DNA of 64,000 bases from Eutreptiella sp. 'Long Island Sound 2002' (Eukaryota; Euglenozoa; Euglenophyceae; Eutreptiales; Eutreptiaceae). A model generated the notes under the pieces. That model was given only the letters and a program-made list of their open reading frames with translations, was not told where the DNA came from and did not search any database. Every line of letters begins with the position of its first letter. Position 1 is the stretch's first letter. Where the stretch lies: contig OZ038384.1 in the NCBI GenBank assembly GCA_964036045.1, positions 52,657,632 to 52,721,631 on the forward strand, written 5' to 3'. The position numbers and the translations under genes were made by a program. Below, piece after piece: positions 20,763 through 30,730 of the stretch.

Positions 20763-21185
20763 TCAGGTAACTCGAGGTATGTTCCGACTGCTCCAGTGGC
20801 ACAGACTCTCTGCCACTGCCGTGGTCCACGTAGAGGAGGTAGGCGCTTGCAGCGTCAGGGATTGTATCTGGGAGTGCTGTACGAAGAAGTCAGTCCCCAG
20901 TACAAAGTCGAAGGCCTCAGTGTCCATCACATAGAACCGATCGGCGATAGTCCTTGAGCCCATAGGTACCTCCACTTCACAGTCCCCGCAGCTGTGCACC
21001 ACATGTCCATCCCGCATGCGTATAGCAGCGGTGGTCATGGTGTTCTTCAGGCTCCCACAAGGTAAAATTTTCTTGGCCACTATAGATATGGTGGCGCCAG
21101 TGTCCAATACCCCCAGGTATTCGCGTCCCCCTAGTCGGATACGTACCCAAAACACCAAGTCTTGGCTGCCACCAGAGTGTCCCCG
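20763..21185 (-). CDS. pro: Ty3/gypsy aspartic protease, in frame between gag and pol
   Basis: The frame follows directly on the gag stop codon and ends at TGA 20763-20765. It carries YLGVLDTGATISIV, the catalytic Asp-Thr-Gly loop of retroviral-type aspartic proteases, and FDFVLGTDFF, the second conserved hydrophobic-Gly-x-Asp element; the total length of about 140 residues is normal for the family. The enzyme is a homodimer that cuts the Gag-Pol precursor. It has no obvious ATG before the DTGA motif. It is in the same frame as both gag (upstream, one UGA) and pol (downstream, UGA at 20763 and 20733), which fits suppression of stops or recent nonsense mutations. Confidence 0.85.
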   Translation of the reverse strand, partial: RGHSGGSQDLVFWVRIRLGGREYLGVLDTGATISIVAKKILPCGSLKNTMTTAAIRMRDGHVVHSCGDCEVEVPMGSRTIADRFYVMDTEAFDFVLGTDFFVQHSQIQSLTLQAPTSSTWTTAVAESLCHWSSRNIPRVT

Positions 21186-23675
21186 TCAAAACTCCGCGGG
21201 ACAGGTCACCTCGAACCCCTTGTTCCGCAGTTTGCGGGCCATCCTCATGAAACGGCTCCTCTTCTTAGCGTTGCCGTCATCACCACCTTCATGCTCACGC
21301 TTGGCTCCTTGTTCTTGCTGGGCCTGCGTTTGTGAGCGTGTGGTAGGACCAGACTGCCCTCCAGAGGGCTCGGAGTTCCCCCCTGGATTAGGGTTGGGGT
21401 TGCCTCCGTTCTTGTCCTTGTTCTTGTTGTCGGGCTGGCGGTTAGCGCCTCCTCCTCGTCCACCTTGACCCTTGTCCTGCCCTTGACCACGTCCTTTCGA
21501 CTTGCCCTTGCCGGAGTCGTTGCCTTTGCCTTTGCCTCCACCTTTGCCTGAGCCTTTGCCAGGATCTTCACCCTTAAGCTTCGCCGATAGGCGTTGCTTA
21601 TGGTAGCACTCATCCTCGTAGTGCTTCCGCTTACCGCAGAATGCACACGTGATGGTGCACCGGTAATGATCCGGCAGCTTCGCTTTGGCGCCGGTGTTCT
21701 TCTCCTGCTGCTTCCCCTGGACTACGAAGCAGTCTCGCTGCTCGCAGTCAGGGGCGTGCTGCAGGTGGCCCTGCTCGTCCCTGGCATCACACCAGAATAG
21801 CTCCTTCACGTTCTCCATGATGCGGGCGTGGGCATGTTTGGGGGTAGTCCCCTGCCCAGGTCGGGACCCTTGGTACCCTTTGCCATGACCTCCAGAACCT
21901 CCTCCTCCAGGACGGTAATTGTTCAAGTGCTGGTCGCTCTCCTTCTCCAGCGCCAGCTCCAGGAGTAGCACGCATAGATCCTCGTAGCGGAGGGATCTAG
22001 CCTTGCGCACCGCCGTCGAACGGCACTCGTCCCATAGCTCTCGAGGGAGCTTGGCCACCAACCAGAACAGCAGGTCGTCGCTGCTGTAGGAACCGGGCGT
22101 CAGTCGTCCAGCCCAGTGATCCAGATCAGCCAACAGCTCGGATACCCTGCCAGGTTTGGGGTTGTTGGGCAGCACGGGCAGGTTCTGGATATCAGCCCTG
22201 ATGGAGAGGTCGGTTTCGTAGGTCTGGTACTGCCTCTCCAGGGCAACCAACACATCGGCAAAGGTGGCGGAGTTAGTCACGATCTGCCTGACCTGCTTCT
22301 CCAGGTACTTGGTCTTGCAGCACTGCAGGAGCAGATCGCACTTCACTCGCCCACTAGCGTGGGTTTGGCCGGTCAATCGTAGGAACCGACCAAAGTTCTC
22401 AGCGAACTCGCTGAGGTCCTTGCCTGTGAACTCAGGCAGGTTCACCACGATCTTGGAGGTGGCAATAGCCTTCGCGTCCTGAGACCTGCGTCCTTCAGGG
22501 CGTCGGGTCTTCTTCTTCTTCTTCTTCTTCTTCTTCCCCTTTGGGTCCTCGGGGTCCTCAGGGTCATCTTCATCTGAGGGCGAAGAAGAATCCATCGACG
22601 GCGGCTCATCATCAGAGGGGTCTCCGCCTAGATCACTGGAGCCATAAGGCTCCACGTCCACCATAGCCCTTAAGGCTGTCAGCCCCAGCCGGTCCAGCTC
22701 GGCCCTCGTCGAGTTCGTCACGTGGCTGTAGGGCGGCTGGGCTGTTCTCGGCACGAAGCGAGTTCTCGGAATAGCTGCAGGCGTCGGCATCGGTCTGCTC
22801 CTCAGGCTCCCCAGGGTATTTGTCAACCCTGCCGCCAGGTGATTGGCCTGTACTCGGTGGGGTGACATTCCCACCGAGATAGGTGACGCTTGGGGCGGGA
22901 TCATCAGGGGCTCCAGCTTCTCACGGATCTCTTGCGTGAGGTCGCCCACGATTTTTGAAGTGGCTCCTCGGAGCACCTCGTTGATCTCCGACCGCGTCAG
23001 GGACCTGTTAGAGGATTCTCCCGATCTTCTACTCCTGCCACCAAGAGATTCCGGTCCTCTCCTCAACCCACTCAAGGTTGCATAGCCAGGTGCATACCCA
23101 GGAACATCCACATAGGTTCCAGTAGCGGGTAGTGGATGGGGATATTCAGCCGCATACCATCGCGGCGCAGAGCTGGTAGCCACCGGCTCACTGGCAGTAG
23201 TTGCCTCATGGAGCGCAGTGGTAGGTGGGCCCATACCATAGGCGGGGTAGTGAGGCATGCCAGTAAAGCCTGTGCCCTCTGCCATAGGCGGGTTGGTTGT
23301 GGAAGTGGATGTTGCAGCGGCTGGGAGTGTGGTGGTCATAGAAGAGGGTGATGCGTGGAGCCCAGAAGCGCTTGGTGCGCCTTCGAAGGTAGGGTCATGC
23401 GTCGGGTCTTGCCCTTGTTCCTCTCCTTCGTCTGCTTCGTCTCCCGCATCCTTCTCGCTCTCTCTTCTCTTCCCCTTCAGGGGCTGAGTGACCACGACCG
23501 CCTCTTTGACAGACAGGGCCCCAAAGGCCGTCTGGAGTCCATCCAGGGAGTCCTCAGCCGCATCCTCTGGCCCATGTAAGGGCTCCGCCGAAGGTACAGC
23601 GCCCGGTGCTATCCTTGCCGGTGCCTCAGGCGCTGGCGCTGTCTTCACGTCGGCGTCCTCCTTCCTTGTGTCCAT
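21186..23675 (-). CDS. gag: Ty3/gypsy gag: capsid and nucleocapsid polyprotein
   Basis: ATG at 23673-23675, 100 bp after the 5' LTR; 829 codons to TGA at 21186-21188. The first about 370 residues are rich in Ala, Pro, Ser and Glu and look disordered. A run of about ten Lys (trinucleotide repeat at 22508-22537) precedes a predicted helical capsid-like region (LPEFTGKDLSEFAENFGRFLRLTG onward, about 415-600). A zinc knuckle CAFCGKRKHYEDEC (C-x2-C-x4-H-x4-C, about 676-690) is followed by a Gly/Lys-rich basic stretch that would bind RNA. This is the standard gag order of Ty3/gypsy elements, though longer at the N-terminus. The stop is followed by CGG (UGA-CGG), a context known to allow readthrough in some RNA viruses, and the protease lies in the same frame. 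Confidence 0.9.
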   Translation of the reverse strand: MDTRKEDADVKTAPAPEAPARIAPGAVPSAEPLHGPEDAAEDSLDGLQTAFGALSVKEAVVVTQPLKGKRRESEKDAGDEADEGEEQGQDPTHDPTFEGAPSASGLHASPSSMTTTLPAAATSTSTTNPPMAEGTGFTGMPHYPAYGMGPPTTALHEATTASEPVATSSAPRWYAAEYPHPLPATGTYVDVPGYAPGYATLSGLRRGPESLGGRSRRSGESSNRSLTRSEINEVLRGATSKIVGDLTQEIREKLEPLMIPPQASPISVGMSPHRVQANHLAAGLTNTLGSLRSRPMPTPAAIPRTRFVPRTAQPPYSHVTNSTRAELDRLGLTALRAMVDVEPYGSSDLGGDPSDDEPPSMDSSSPSDEDDPEDPEDPKGKKKKKKKKKTRRPEGRRSQDAKAIATSKIVVNLPEFTGKDLSEFAENFGRFLRLTGQTHASGRVKCDLLLQCCKTKYLEKQVRQIVTNSATFADVLVALERQYQTYETDLSIRADIQNLPVLPNNPKPGRVSELLADLDHWAGRLTPGSYSSDDLLFWLVAKLPRELWDECRSTAVRKARSLRYEDLCVLLLELALEKESDQHLNNYRPGGGGSGGHGKGYQGSRPGQGTTPKHAHARIMENVKELFWCDARDEQGHLQHAPDCEQRDCFVVQGKQQEKNTGAKAKLPDHYRCTITCAFCGKRKHYEDECYHKQRLSAKLKGEDPGKGSGKGGGKGKGNDSGKGKSKGRGQGQDKGQGGRGGGANRQPDNKNKDKNGGNPNPNPGGNSEPSGGQSGPTTRSQTQAQQEQGAKREHEGGDDGNAKKRSRFMRMARKLRNKGFEVTCPAEF

Positions 23676-23760
23676 CTTGAGTGACCCTTTTGCTCATATT
23701 TGCCTGTACTCGGCGCACTGGTTGTACGGCGCGGGGTCGCTGTCGGTGCACAGAGACAGG

Positions 23761-23776
23761 CTGCCTCTTGCTACCA
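23761..23776 (-). promoter_or_regulatory. Candidate tRNA primer-binding site
   Basis: On the minus strand TGGTAGCAAGAGGCAG begins at the last base of the 5' LTR. The first eight bases are complementary to a tRNA 3' end of the type TGCTACCA, as in many eukaryotic initiator-Met tRNAs; the match weakens after that. It overlaps the LTR by one base when the border is set by the target duplication, which is unusual. Confidence 0.55.
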
Positions 23777-24563
23777 GAAAAGTTTATATTTTTTTCAGCA
23801 CTGTGTTTTTGTCTCTCCTGCTGCTTGCTGTTGGTGTAGGGTTTCCTGCTGCTTGTTTTGGAAGATGAAAACCTTTTGTCTGCAGAAATATGGTCAATCC
23901 AGGATAACCCAAGCCAATAGTATGCAAATGAGAAGAGAATCAGGATCAAAGCATGAAGGGCTGCAGTGTAAACAGTGAAAGATGATTGGATTTTCACAGA
24001 AACTGCAACTCAGGTCACAAATGAATGCATATTCACAAAGATAGCTGAAATGTTTTGGAAAAGAGTTAGAAAACTGCCCCACGGTCACTCTCTCTCCATA
24101 GTGCCATCTCAGGAGATGTGCACTCTTTGTTTTGGGTCCCATATGTGCTGAGGTGGCAGGGCATGTGGCGATGAGGTCACTGCCATGTCACATGGGCTCT
24201 TCCTACTTAGCTAGGCTGACCAGGAATTGAACCCAGGACCTCTCAAAAAGAGGTGCCCAGCCCCCTAGGGTGCATATCACTAGGATAGCTAAGAATTCAT
24301 GGAAAAACATAGATAAAATTCATAGGCTCTGCCTTGGATATGTCAGTTCTCAGTTAACTCAGGAAAAGATGTTTTACTTCACATAGAAAGGGGATTAAGG
24401 GGTCCACTCCATATCCTGATTGGGTGTTTGGTTCCATAGGTCAAAATGTGTTATCACCAGCTTTGGTTGGACCAATACTAAGATAGAAATGCATGGATGC
24501 TCAGTGCATCTCTAATACAACCAGAGTATGTCCCAAAGCATTGGGAAAGCACTTTTTCTTACT
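23776..24563 (-). repeat. 5' LTR of the Ty3/gypsy element (788 bp)
   Basis: Near-identical to 13210-13994. It would hold the promoter for the element's RNA. The minus-strand ORF seen inside both LTRs (translating as MGPKTKSA...) is carried by the repeat and is not supported as a gene. Confidence 0.93.
24208..24291 (-). other. tRNA-Lys(UUU)-like sequence inside the 5' LTR
   Basis: Second copy of the 84-bp tRNA-like segment, differing from 13641-13724 by about one base. It sits about 270 bp from the start of the LTR on the sense strand. Being in both LTRs, it was part of the element before this insertion. Confidence 0.6.
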
Positions 24564-24568
24564 TGGTG
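24564..24568. other. Target site duplication TGGTG, right copy
   Basis: Pairs with 13205-13209 and marks the right outer border of the LTR retrotransposon. Confidence 0.85.
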
Positions 24569-26049
24569 CTCCTGCTCCATCGTGTCCTGTGTTTGCATTG
24601 CGTGTGTGGTCTTCTTGCGTGTCACGTATGTGGGTGTGGAGGCTTCGCCTGTACGTGCACCTCCCATTTTTCCGCCGCTTGTTGTCGCATGCTTGTGTGC
24701 ACCTTACAGGATTGGTAGGTGGCATACCTGTTGCCCTTGGTGTTGGCGTCCCCGGGATCTTGTTTGTCTGCTGTATTGCGCGGTACAAATGGCGCTCTTT
24801 ATCGTCTGTCAGCAGCAGCCATGTGGAGGTGCTGTGGCACATAAGATGTGGGGTCACGTCACGTCGGGTCGCGGCCTTTTTTATTGTGGTTTGTGGCGCG
24901 GCGTTGCGTATTCGTGTTGCCTTGTCGCGCCGTGTTGGCCGGCGTTGGGTTGTCCGGCGTAGTGTGGTCGTGGCGGTGCGTTGTGTCGTAGTGTGTGCTG
25001 TGCTGTTTCCTTGTGTCGCGTTAGGTGTCGTCCTGCGGTACCGGGTGCTGGCTGTGCCATGCCGCGGTTTATGTTGTTTTTGATGTTGCTCGTATTGTGT
25101 AGCAGTGCGCTGTGTTGTGTGGTGTCGTGTGGCTGCCGTTGGGTTTGGTGTCGCGTGTTGTGTGCCGTTGTTGGGTAACGCCAGTGTTTGTCGAGTGCCG
25201 TCTTGTGGTACGGTACCGCGTATTGCCGTGGTATTGTGTGGCGCGTCACAGTGTGTTGCGCTGTGCCGCGTCACGTCGTGGTGTTCGTATATGGTTGTGT
25301 CCAGTTGTTGTTGGTGGTGGTGTTGACGTTGTGTGTAGTAGTGTGCGGTTGTGGTGCGTGGTGGCGCGTCGTGTTTTGTGTTGGTTCCAGGTGGGTTCCC
25401 CGTGTTGCGCCCACCCTTGCGTTGCTCCGTTGTGCCGTGTGTCGTTGCGTGCGCATATTGGGTTGTGTGTTTCGTGGTGTCCGTTTTTGCGTGTCGCGTT
25501 GGGGTTGTTTTGGTGTTGGGTCTCGTCTTGTTGCGTTATGTCTCTTGGCGTGCGTTGCGTTGCGGTGTGCTGTGTTGTCGCGTTATGTTTTGGTGCGTTG
25601 GGTTGGACGTTGGTGTGTGGAGTCAGGTACCGTTGTTCGATGTTGTGTGTTGTTGTTCGTCGGTTGGTTGCGTTGTATAACACGTTGTGTTGCGCACCGT
25701 TGTTTTGCCGTTGGATCTGGTGTTGTGTTCCGTGTTGTCGGGTTTGTTGTCGTGTGTTGTGTCTCGGCGGTGCGTGGTGTTGTGGTTTTGTCTTGTCAGT
25801 TGCGCTACGTAGCTCCATTGTGGTGCCATGTAGCTCCTGTGGGTGATGTCGTGTGGCGTGGTTTGTCGCGGTTTTCCCGCGTTTTTGTGGTGGCGTGTTC
25901 GTTGTGGTGTTTTGTTGTGCCGCGTTGTGTTGTTGTGATCGGTGTTGTGTGCTGTTTTGGTACGTGTTTCTTCTCGGTACATGGTGTTGTTGCGTTGTTG
26001 TGTGGCGTTGTACGGTGGTGTGAGCCGTGTATGTGTGTTCGTCATACCC
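24569..26049 (-). other. GT-rich (plus strand) region, probable displaced LINE 5' leader
   Basis: The plus strand is strongly G/T-rich with few A residues, so the minus strand is AC-rich, the same bias as the LINE sense strand at 1-13209. Removing the LTR element and one TGGTG joins it directly to the LINE leader. Long open frames on both strands (for example 25188-26573 plus and 25246-26436 minus) follow from the lack of stop-codon bases and translate to low-complexity Val/Cys/Arg or Thr/His/Asn strings. I see no domain. It ends where element X begins. Confidence 0.45.
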
Positions 26050-26339
26050 AGCCACCCAGTAAAGCCGGTGGCGACAGCCCCCGGGGCGGGGGGAGGCACC
26101 ACAGCGACGAGAAAGCCGACCAGAGCACCGAGAGCGACCAGACCGGACGAGGAGGGGCGCACCAACGCGGGGCCACGAGGCACGCCAGAGAGGCACGCGG
26201 CCGGCCACAACCACGGCACGAGGACAGGTGCCAAGCCACAACGGCCACCGGGTGCCGCGAACCCGGGAAGCGCGCAGAAAACACGACGACCCGCGGCACA
26301 AGACAAGGTGCCAATGACAGCCGGGCCCCCACACCCGCA

Positions 26340-29300
26340 CACCGCACCCACGGCCAGTGGGAAGCGGGCCCCGGCAGCCTGCCCAAAGGGCGGGCAGTCG
26401 GGGTCGGGAGAGCGCCCGACCCCGGACGCCCCACACCCAGGCAGGAGGCGCCCCCCCCGGGCTACCTCATGCCGCCCCCACAGCGCGCAAAGCCAACTCG
26501 CAAGAGCGCGCGCTGTGGGATTGGAGACGGGTCCCCACGCACGCACCCCCCCGCACCCACAGCCAGTGGGTAGTGGGCCCCGGAAGCCCGCCCAGAGGGC
26601 GGGCAGTCGGGGGTGGGAGAGCGCCTGACCCCGGACGCCCCACACCCAGGCAAGAGGCGCCCCCCCCGGGCACCCTCATGCCGCCCCCACAGCAGGCAAG
26701 AGCGCGCGCTGTGGGGTTGGTGACAGGTCCCCACGCCCGCATCCCCCCGCATCCACAGCCAGTGGGTAGTGGGCCCCGGCAGCCCGCCCAGAGGGCGGGC
26801 AGTCGGGGGTGGGAGAGCGCCCGACCCCGGACGCCCCACACCCAGGCAGGAGGCGCCCCCCCCGGGCGCCCTCGTGCCGCCCCGGCAGCGCGCAAAGCCA
26901 GCTCGCAAGAGCGCGCGCTGTGGGGTTGGTGACGGGTCCCCACGCCCGCACCCCGCCGCACCCACAGCCGATGGGTAGTGTGCCCCGGCAGCCCGCCCAG
27001 AGGGCGGGCAGTCCGGGGGTGGGACAGCGCCCGACCCCGGACACCCCACAACCAGGCAAGAGGCACCCCCCCCGGGCACCCTCATGCCGCCCCCACAGCG
27101 TGCAAAGCCAGCTCGCAAGAGCGCGCGCTGTGGGGTTGGTGACGATGTCCCCACGCCCGCCCCCCCCGCACCCACAGCCAGTGGGTAGTGGGCCCCGGCA
27201 GCCCGCCCAGAGGGCGGGCAGTCGGGGGTGGGAGAGCGCCCGACCCCGGACGCCCCACACCCAGGCAAGAGGCGCCCCCCCCAGGCACCCTCATGCCACC
27301 CCCACAGCACGCAAGAGCGCGCGCTGTGGGGTTGGTGACGGGTCCCCACGCCCGCACCCCCCCGCACCCACAGCCAGTGGGTAGTGGGCCCCGGCAGCCC
27401 GCCCAGAGGGCGGGCAGTCGGCGTCATGAGAGCGCCCGACCCCGGACGCCCCACACCCAGGCAGGAGGCGCCCCCCCAAGGCGCCCTCGTGCTGCCCCGA
27501 CAGCGCGCAAAGCTAGCACGCAAGAGCGCGCGCTGTCGGGTTTGTGACGGGTCCCCACGCCCGCACCCCCCCGCACCCACAGCCGATGGGAAGTGGGCCC
27601 CGGCAGCCCGCCCAGAGGGTGGGCAGTCGGGGGTGGGTGAGTGCCCGACCCCGGACACCCCACACCCAGGCAGGAGGCGCCCCCCCCGGTCGCCCTCGTG
27701 CCGCCCCCACAGCGTGCAAAGCCAGCTCGCAAGAGCGCGCGCTGTGGGGTTGCCGACGGGTCCCCACGCCCGCACCCCCCCGCACCTACAGCCAGTTAGT
27801 AGTGAGCCCCAGCAGCCCGCCCAGAGGGCGGGCAGTCGGGGGTGGGAGAGCGCCCGACCCCGGACGCCCCACAACCAGGCAGGGGGCGCCCCCCCCCGGG
27901 CGCCCTCGTGCCGCCCCCACAGCGCGCAAAGCCAGCTCGCAAGAGCGCGCGCTGTGGGGCTAGTGACGGGTCCCGACGCCCGCACCCCCCCGCACCCACA
28001 GCCAGTGGGTAGTGGGCCCCGGCAGCCCGCCCAGAGGGCGGGCAGTTCGGGGTGGGAGAGCGCCCGACCCCGGACGCCCCACACCCAGGCAAGAGGCGCC
28101 CCCCCAGGGCACCCTCATGCCGCCCCCACAGCACGCAAGAGCGCGCGCTGTCGGGTTGGTGACGGGTCCCCACGCCTGCACCCCCCTGCACCCACAGCCA
28201 GTGGGTAATGGGCCCTGGCAGCCTGCCCAGAGGGCGGGCAGTGGGGGGTGGGAGAGCGCCCGACCCCGGACGCCCCACACCCAGGCAGGAGGCGCCCCGC
28301 CCGGGCGCCCTCGCGCCGCCCCCACAGCGCGCAAAGCCTGCTCAGAAGAGCGCGCGCTGTGGGGTTGGTGATGGGACCCCACGCCCGCACCCCCCCCCAC
28401 CCACAGCCAGTGGGTAGTGGGCCCCGGCAGCCCGCCCAGAGGGCGGGCAGTTGGGGGTGGGAGAGCGCCTGACCCCGGACGCTCCACACCCAGGCAAGAG
28501 ACGCCTCCCCCGGGCGCCCTCGTGCCGCCCCCACAGCGCGCAAAGCCAGCTCGCAAGAGCGCGCGCTGTGGGGTTGGTGACTGGTCCCCACGCCCGCACC
28601 CCCCGCACCCACAGCCAGTGGGTAGTGGGCCCCGGCAGCCCACCTAGAGGGCGGGCAGTCGGGGGTGGGAGAGCGCCCGACCCCGGACGCCCCACACCCA
28701 GGCAAGAAGCGCCCCCCCCCGGCACCCTCATGCCGCCCCCACAGCACGCAAGAGCGCGCGCTGTGGGGTTGATGACGGATCCCCACGCCCGCACCCCCCG
28801 GCACCCACAGCCAGTGGGTAGTGGGCCCCGGTAGCCCATCCAGAGGGCGGGCAGTCGGGGGTGGGAGAGCGCCCGACCCCGGACGCCCCACACCCAGGCA
28901 GGGGGCGCCCCCCCCCGGGCGCCCTCGTGCCGCCCCCACAGCGCGCAAAGCCAGCTCGCAAGAGCGCGCGCTGTGGGGCTGGTGACGGGTCCCCACGCCC
29001 GCAGCCCCCCGCACCCACAGCCAGTGGGTAGTGGGCCCCGGCAGCCCGCCCAGAGGGCGGGCAGTCGGGGGTGGGAGAGCGCCCGACCCCGGTTGCCCCA
29101 CACCCAGGCAAGAGGCGCCCCCCCCGGGCACCCTCATGCCGCCCCTAGACCACGCAAGAGCGCGCGCTGTGGGGTTGGTGATGGGTCCCCACGCCCGCAC
29201 CCCCCCGCACCCACAGCCAGTGGGTAGTGGGCCCCGGCAGCCCGCCCAGAGGGCGGGCAGTCGCGGGTTGGAGAGCGCCCGACCCCGGTTGCCCCACAAC

Positions 29301-29513
29301 CAGGCAGAAGGCGCCCCCCCCCGGGCGCCCTTGTGCCGCCCCCACAGCGCGCAAAGCCTGCTCAGAAGAGCGCGCGCTGTGGGGTTGGTGACAGGTCCCC
29401 ACGCTCGCACCTCCCCGCACCCACAGCCGGTGGGTAGTGAGCCCCGGCAGCCCGCCCAGAGGGCGGGCAGTCGGGGGTGCGGGAGCGCCTGACCTCAGAC
29501 GCCCTCCGCAACA
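26340..29513 (+). repeat. Tandem array of about 16 units, 195-210 bp each (element X copy A)
   Basis: Units begin near CCCACAGCCAGTGGGTAGTG at about 26346, 26562, 26758, 26966, 27174, 27372, 27581, 27789, 27999, 28195, 28403, 28611, 28808, 29018, 29214 and 29422. Two length classes differ by loss of a 16-bp piece (GCAAAGCCAGCTCG region). Each unit has up to three self-complementary parts: GCCCGCCC-AGA-GGGCGGGC; a GGCGCC...GGGCGCC element; and CCCCACAGCGCGC...GCGCGCGCTGTGGGG. The long open frames crossing the array are by-products of period and GC content. Confidence 0.9.
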
Positions 29514-30371
29514 GCAGCCCCAAGCCAGGTCAGGGGGAACCAGGACCGGACCGCCCCCCCCCAAGCACGCCAGACAGAGCAAGGGACCGGGGCAGGACAC
29601 GCGGAGGGGCACGGACCACGTGGAACGGCCCTACCAGCGCCCAGTGCCGGGACCGCGCGAGGTGCGCACGCCACACCACCCAGGGGGGGGGGGAGCGGAC
29701 GCCGCGGGAGCGCGAGCGCACACACACGCAAAGGGCACGCGGGGACTACCAGAAGGGCAACCGGACCGAGCTCGCGGAACGCACAGACCGCGTGGAATGG
29801 CGTACCAGCGAGCGAGGGTAAGGGACACCTAGACGGGACGGCCCGCCACACGCAGCGCGGGACACGCGGGGCGGGATGGGGGAAACGAGAGAGACACATT
29901 ACCAGGTACCGGCGCGAGCCCCCCCGAACCGGCCGCGAGCGCCGCACACACACGGACGGGGCACTGCACCCGCCAAGGCAGTAGTAGCGCACTGCGCCAC
30001 GCCCCAACCCCTAGGCTAGGCAGCCTCCGCGCGAGCCCAAGGGGGTCCCACTGGCGACAAGCCAGTAGCACGAGCCCGGCGGCGCCGGCGCCCCGGGCGA
30101 CCACGCATTAGGGGGGCAACGCGGTGGGTAAGCGCCCGCAGCCACGGCTGCGAATTGATGCACTGACCGGGGAGTGGCGAAACGGGGAAGCCGGGGAGGG
30201 ACGGGGCTCCGAGCCCTGTGAACCTGGGGGACTCGGCCACCAGGCAGGAGGTGCGTCTTGGAGGGCCCCCCACTAGGACCCGGCGGGGAGGATATCACCT
30301 GGCCCGACCAGGTGGCCCCCCGGGGCTGGAAGGCGTCTGGTACCCGCAAAATTAAAACCTCAAACCTCAAA
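29514..30371 (+). repeat. Conserved tail of element X, copy A
   Basis: Aligns along its length with 54808-55675. It ends with a perfect 7-bp stem CACCTGG-CCCGA-CCAGGTG at 30296-30314 and then repeated CCTCAAA up to 30371. A hairpin just before a short repeat tail resembles the 3' recognition structures of several LINEs and their SINEs. No coding potential is convincing. Confidence 0.7.
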
Positions 30372-30730
30372 TCTGTATCCGCACAGCCACCATGCCCACG
30401 CCGGAGGAGGCCAGCCACCCCAAGGCCACCATCACTCGGGGCAGCCCCCTCAGGCACTGCTGGACCCGTACCACCTGCCACCCCAACCAGCGCACCCGGC
30501 CATCCCGGCGCAACCCCGCTATGCAGCGGATGCACAGGGGGCAGAGCAACTAGCTCACTATCTAAACTCCTGGCTAGGGAGGAATCTCCTACACCTAGGC
30601 TTTTGCCGCAGGCGCCTCTCCTGATTGCCGCAGACGACCCAGAAATGTCGCAGAATGGGAAAAGTACAACAAGCAGAAAGCCGATGGCTACAGGTATTCA
30701 TGCCGATAGATGCAGAATAGATTTCTACGC
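30372..30730. other. Short GC-rich flank after element X
   Basis: This has an ATG in a strong context (GCCACCATGC at about 30387), but the frame closes after about 55 codons and the translation has no recognisable feature. It falls off to ordinary AT-richer sequence after 30640. I see no supported gene. Confidence 0.3.

Larger units (their letters stand above)
13210..24563 (-). mobile_element. Near-intact Ty3/gypsy LTR retrotransposon (chromodomain type), 11.35 kb
   Basis: The element runs on the minus strand: 5' LTR 23776-24563, primer-site candidate 23761-23776, gag 21186-23675, protease 20763-21185, pol 16254-20732, a 2.26-kb 3' region, purine tract at 13995-14003 and 3' LTR 13210-13994. 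It is flanked by TGGTG duplications. The two LTRs differ at only a few positions over 785/788 bp, so insertion is recent compared with its neighbours. Gag, protease and pol share one reading frame with three UGA codons between them. It interrupts the 5' part of the LINE. The integrase ends in a chromodomain-like segment, as in chromoviruses, which often direct integration to particular chromatin. Confidence 0.93.
26050..30371 (+). mobile_element. Element X, copy A (5'-truncated), unrecognised GC-rich family
   Basis: Similarity to copy B begins abruptly at CAGCCACCCAGTAAAGCC (26050; 50371 and 51188 in copy B). It continues through a head of about 290 bp, a tandem array (26340-29513) and a tail (29514-30371) that ends in a hairpin and TCAAACC-type repeats. 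Sharp 5' truncation with a constant microsatellite 3' end is the signature of target-primed reverse transcription, so a LINE- or SINE-mobilised element is the best reading. No credible protein is encoded. No target duplication was found by eye. Confidence 0.55.

Noticed and set aside
25188-26573. Long open frames in both strands of the GT-rich region (461, 396 and 340 codons).
   Set aside because: They overlap in opposite strands and give low-complexity Val/Cys/Arg or Thr/His strings. Scarcity of A on the plus strand removes stop codons by composition alone.
26462-29410. Collagen-like or repeat-protein ORFs across the 200-bp arrays (up to 540 codons; also 53530-55656).
   Set aside because: Open frames occur in both strands and several frames, and shift with every unit-length change. 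They reflect period and GC content.
26340-29513. CRISPR array.
   Set aside because: Units are about 200 bp with no short constant repeat and unique spacers, and the setting is eukaryotic retroelements.
29514-30371. Ribosomal RNA fragment, because of rRNA-like GC-rich stems.
   Set aside because: No universally conserved small- or large-subunit motif could be recognised; the sequence belongs to the element X tail.
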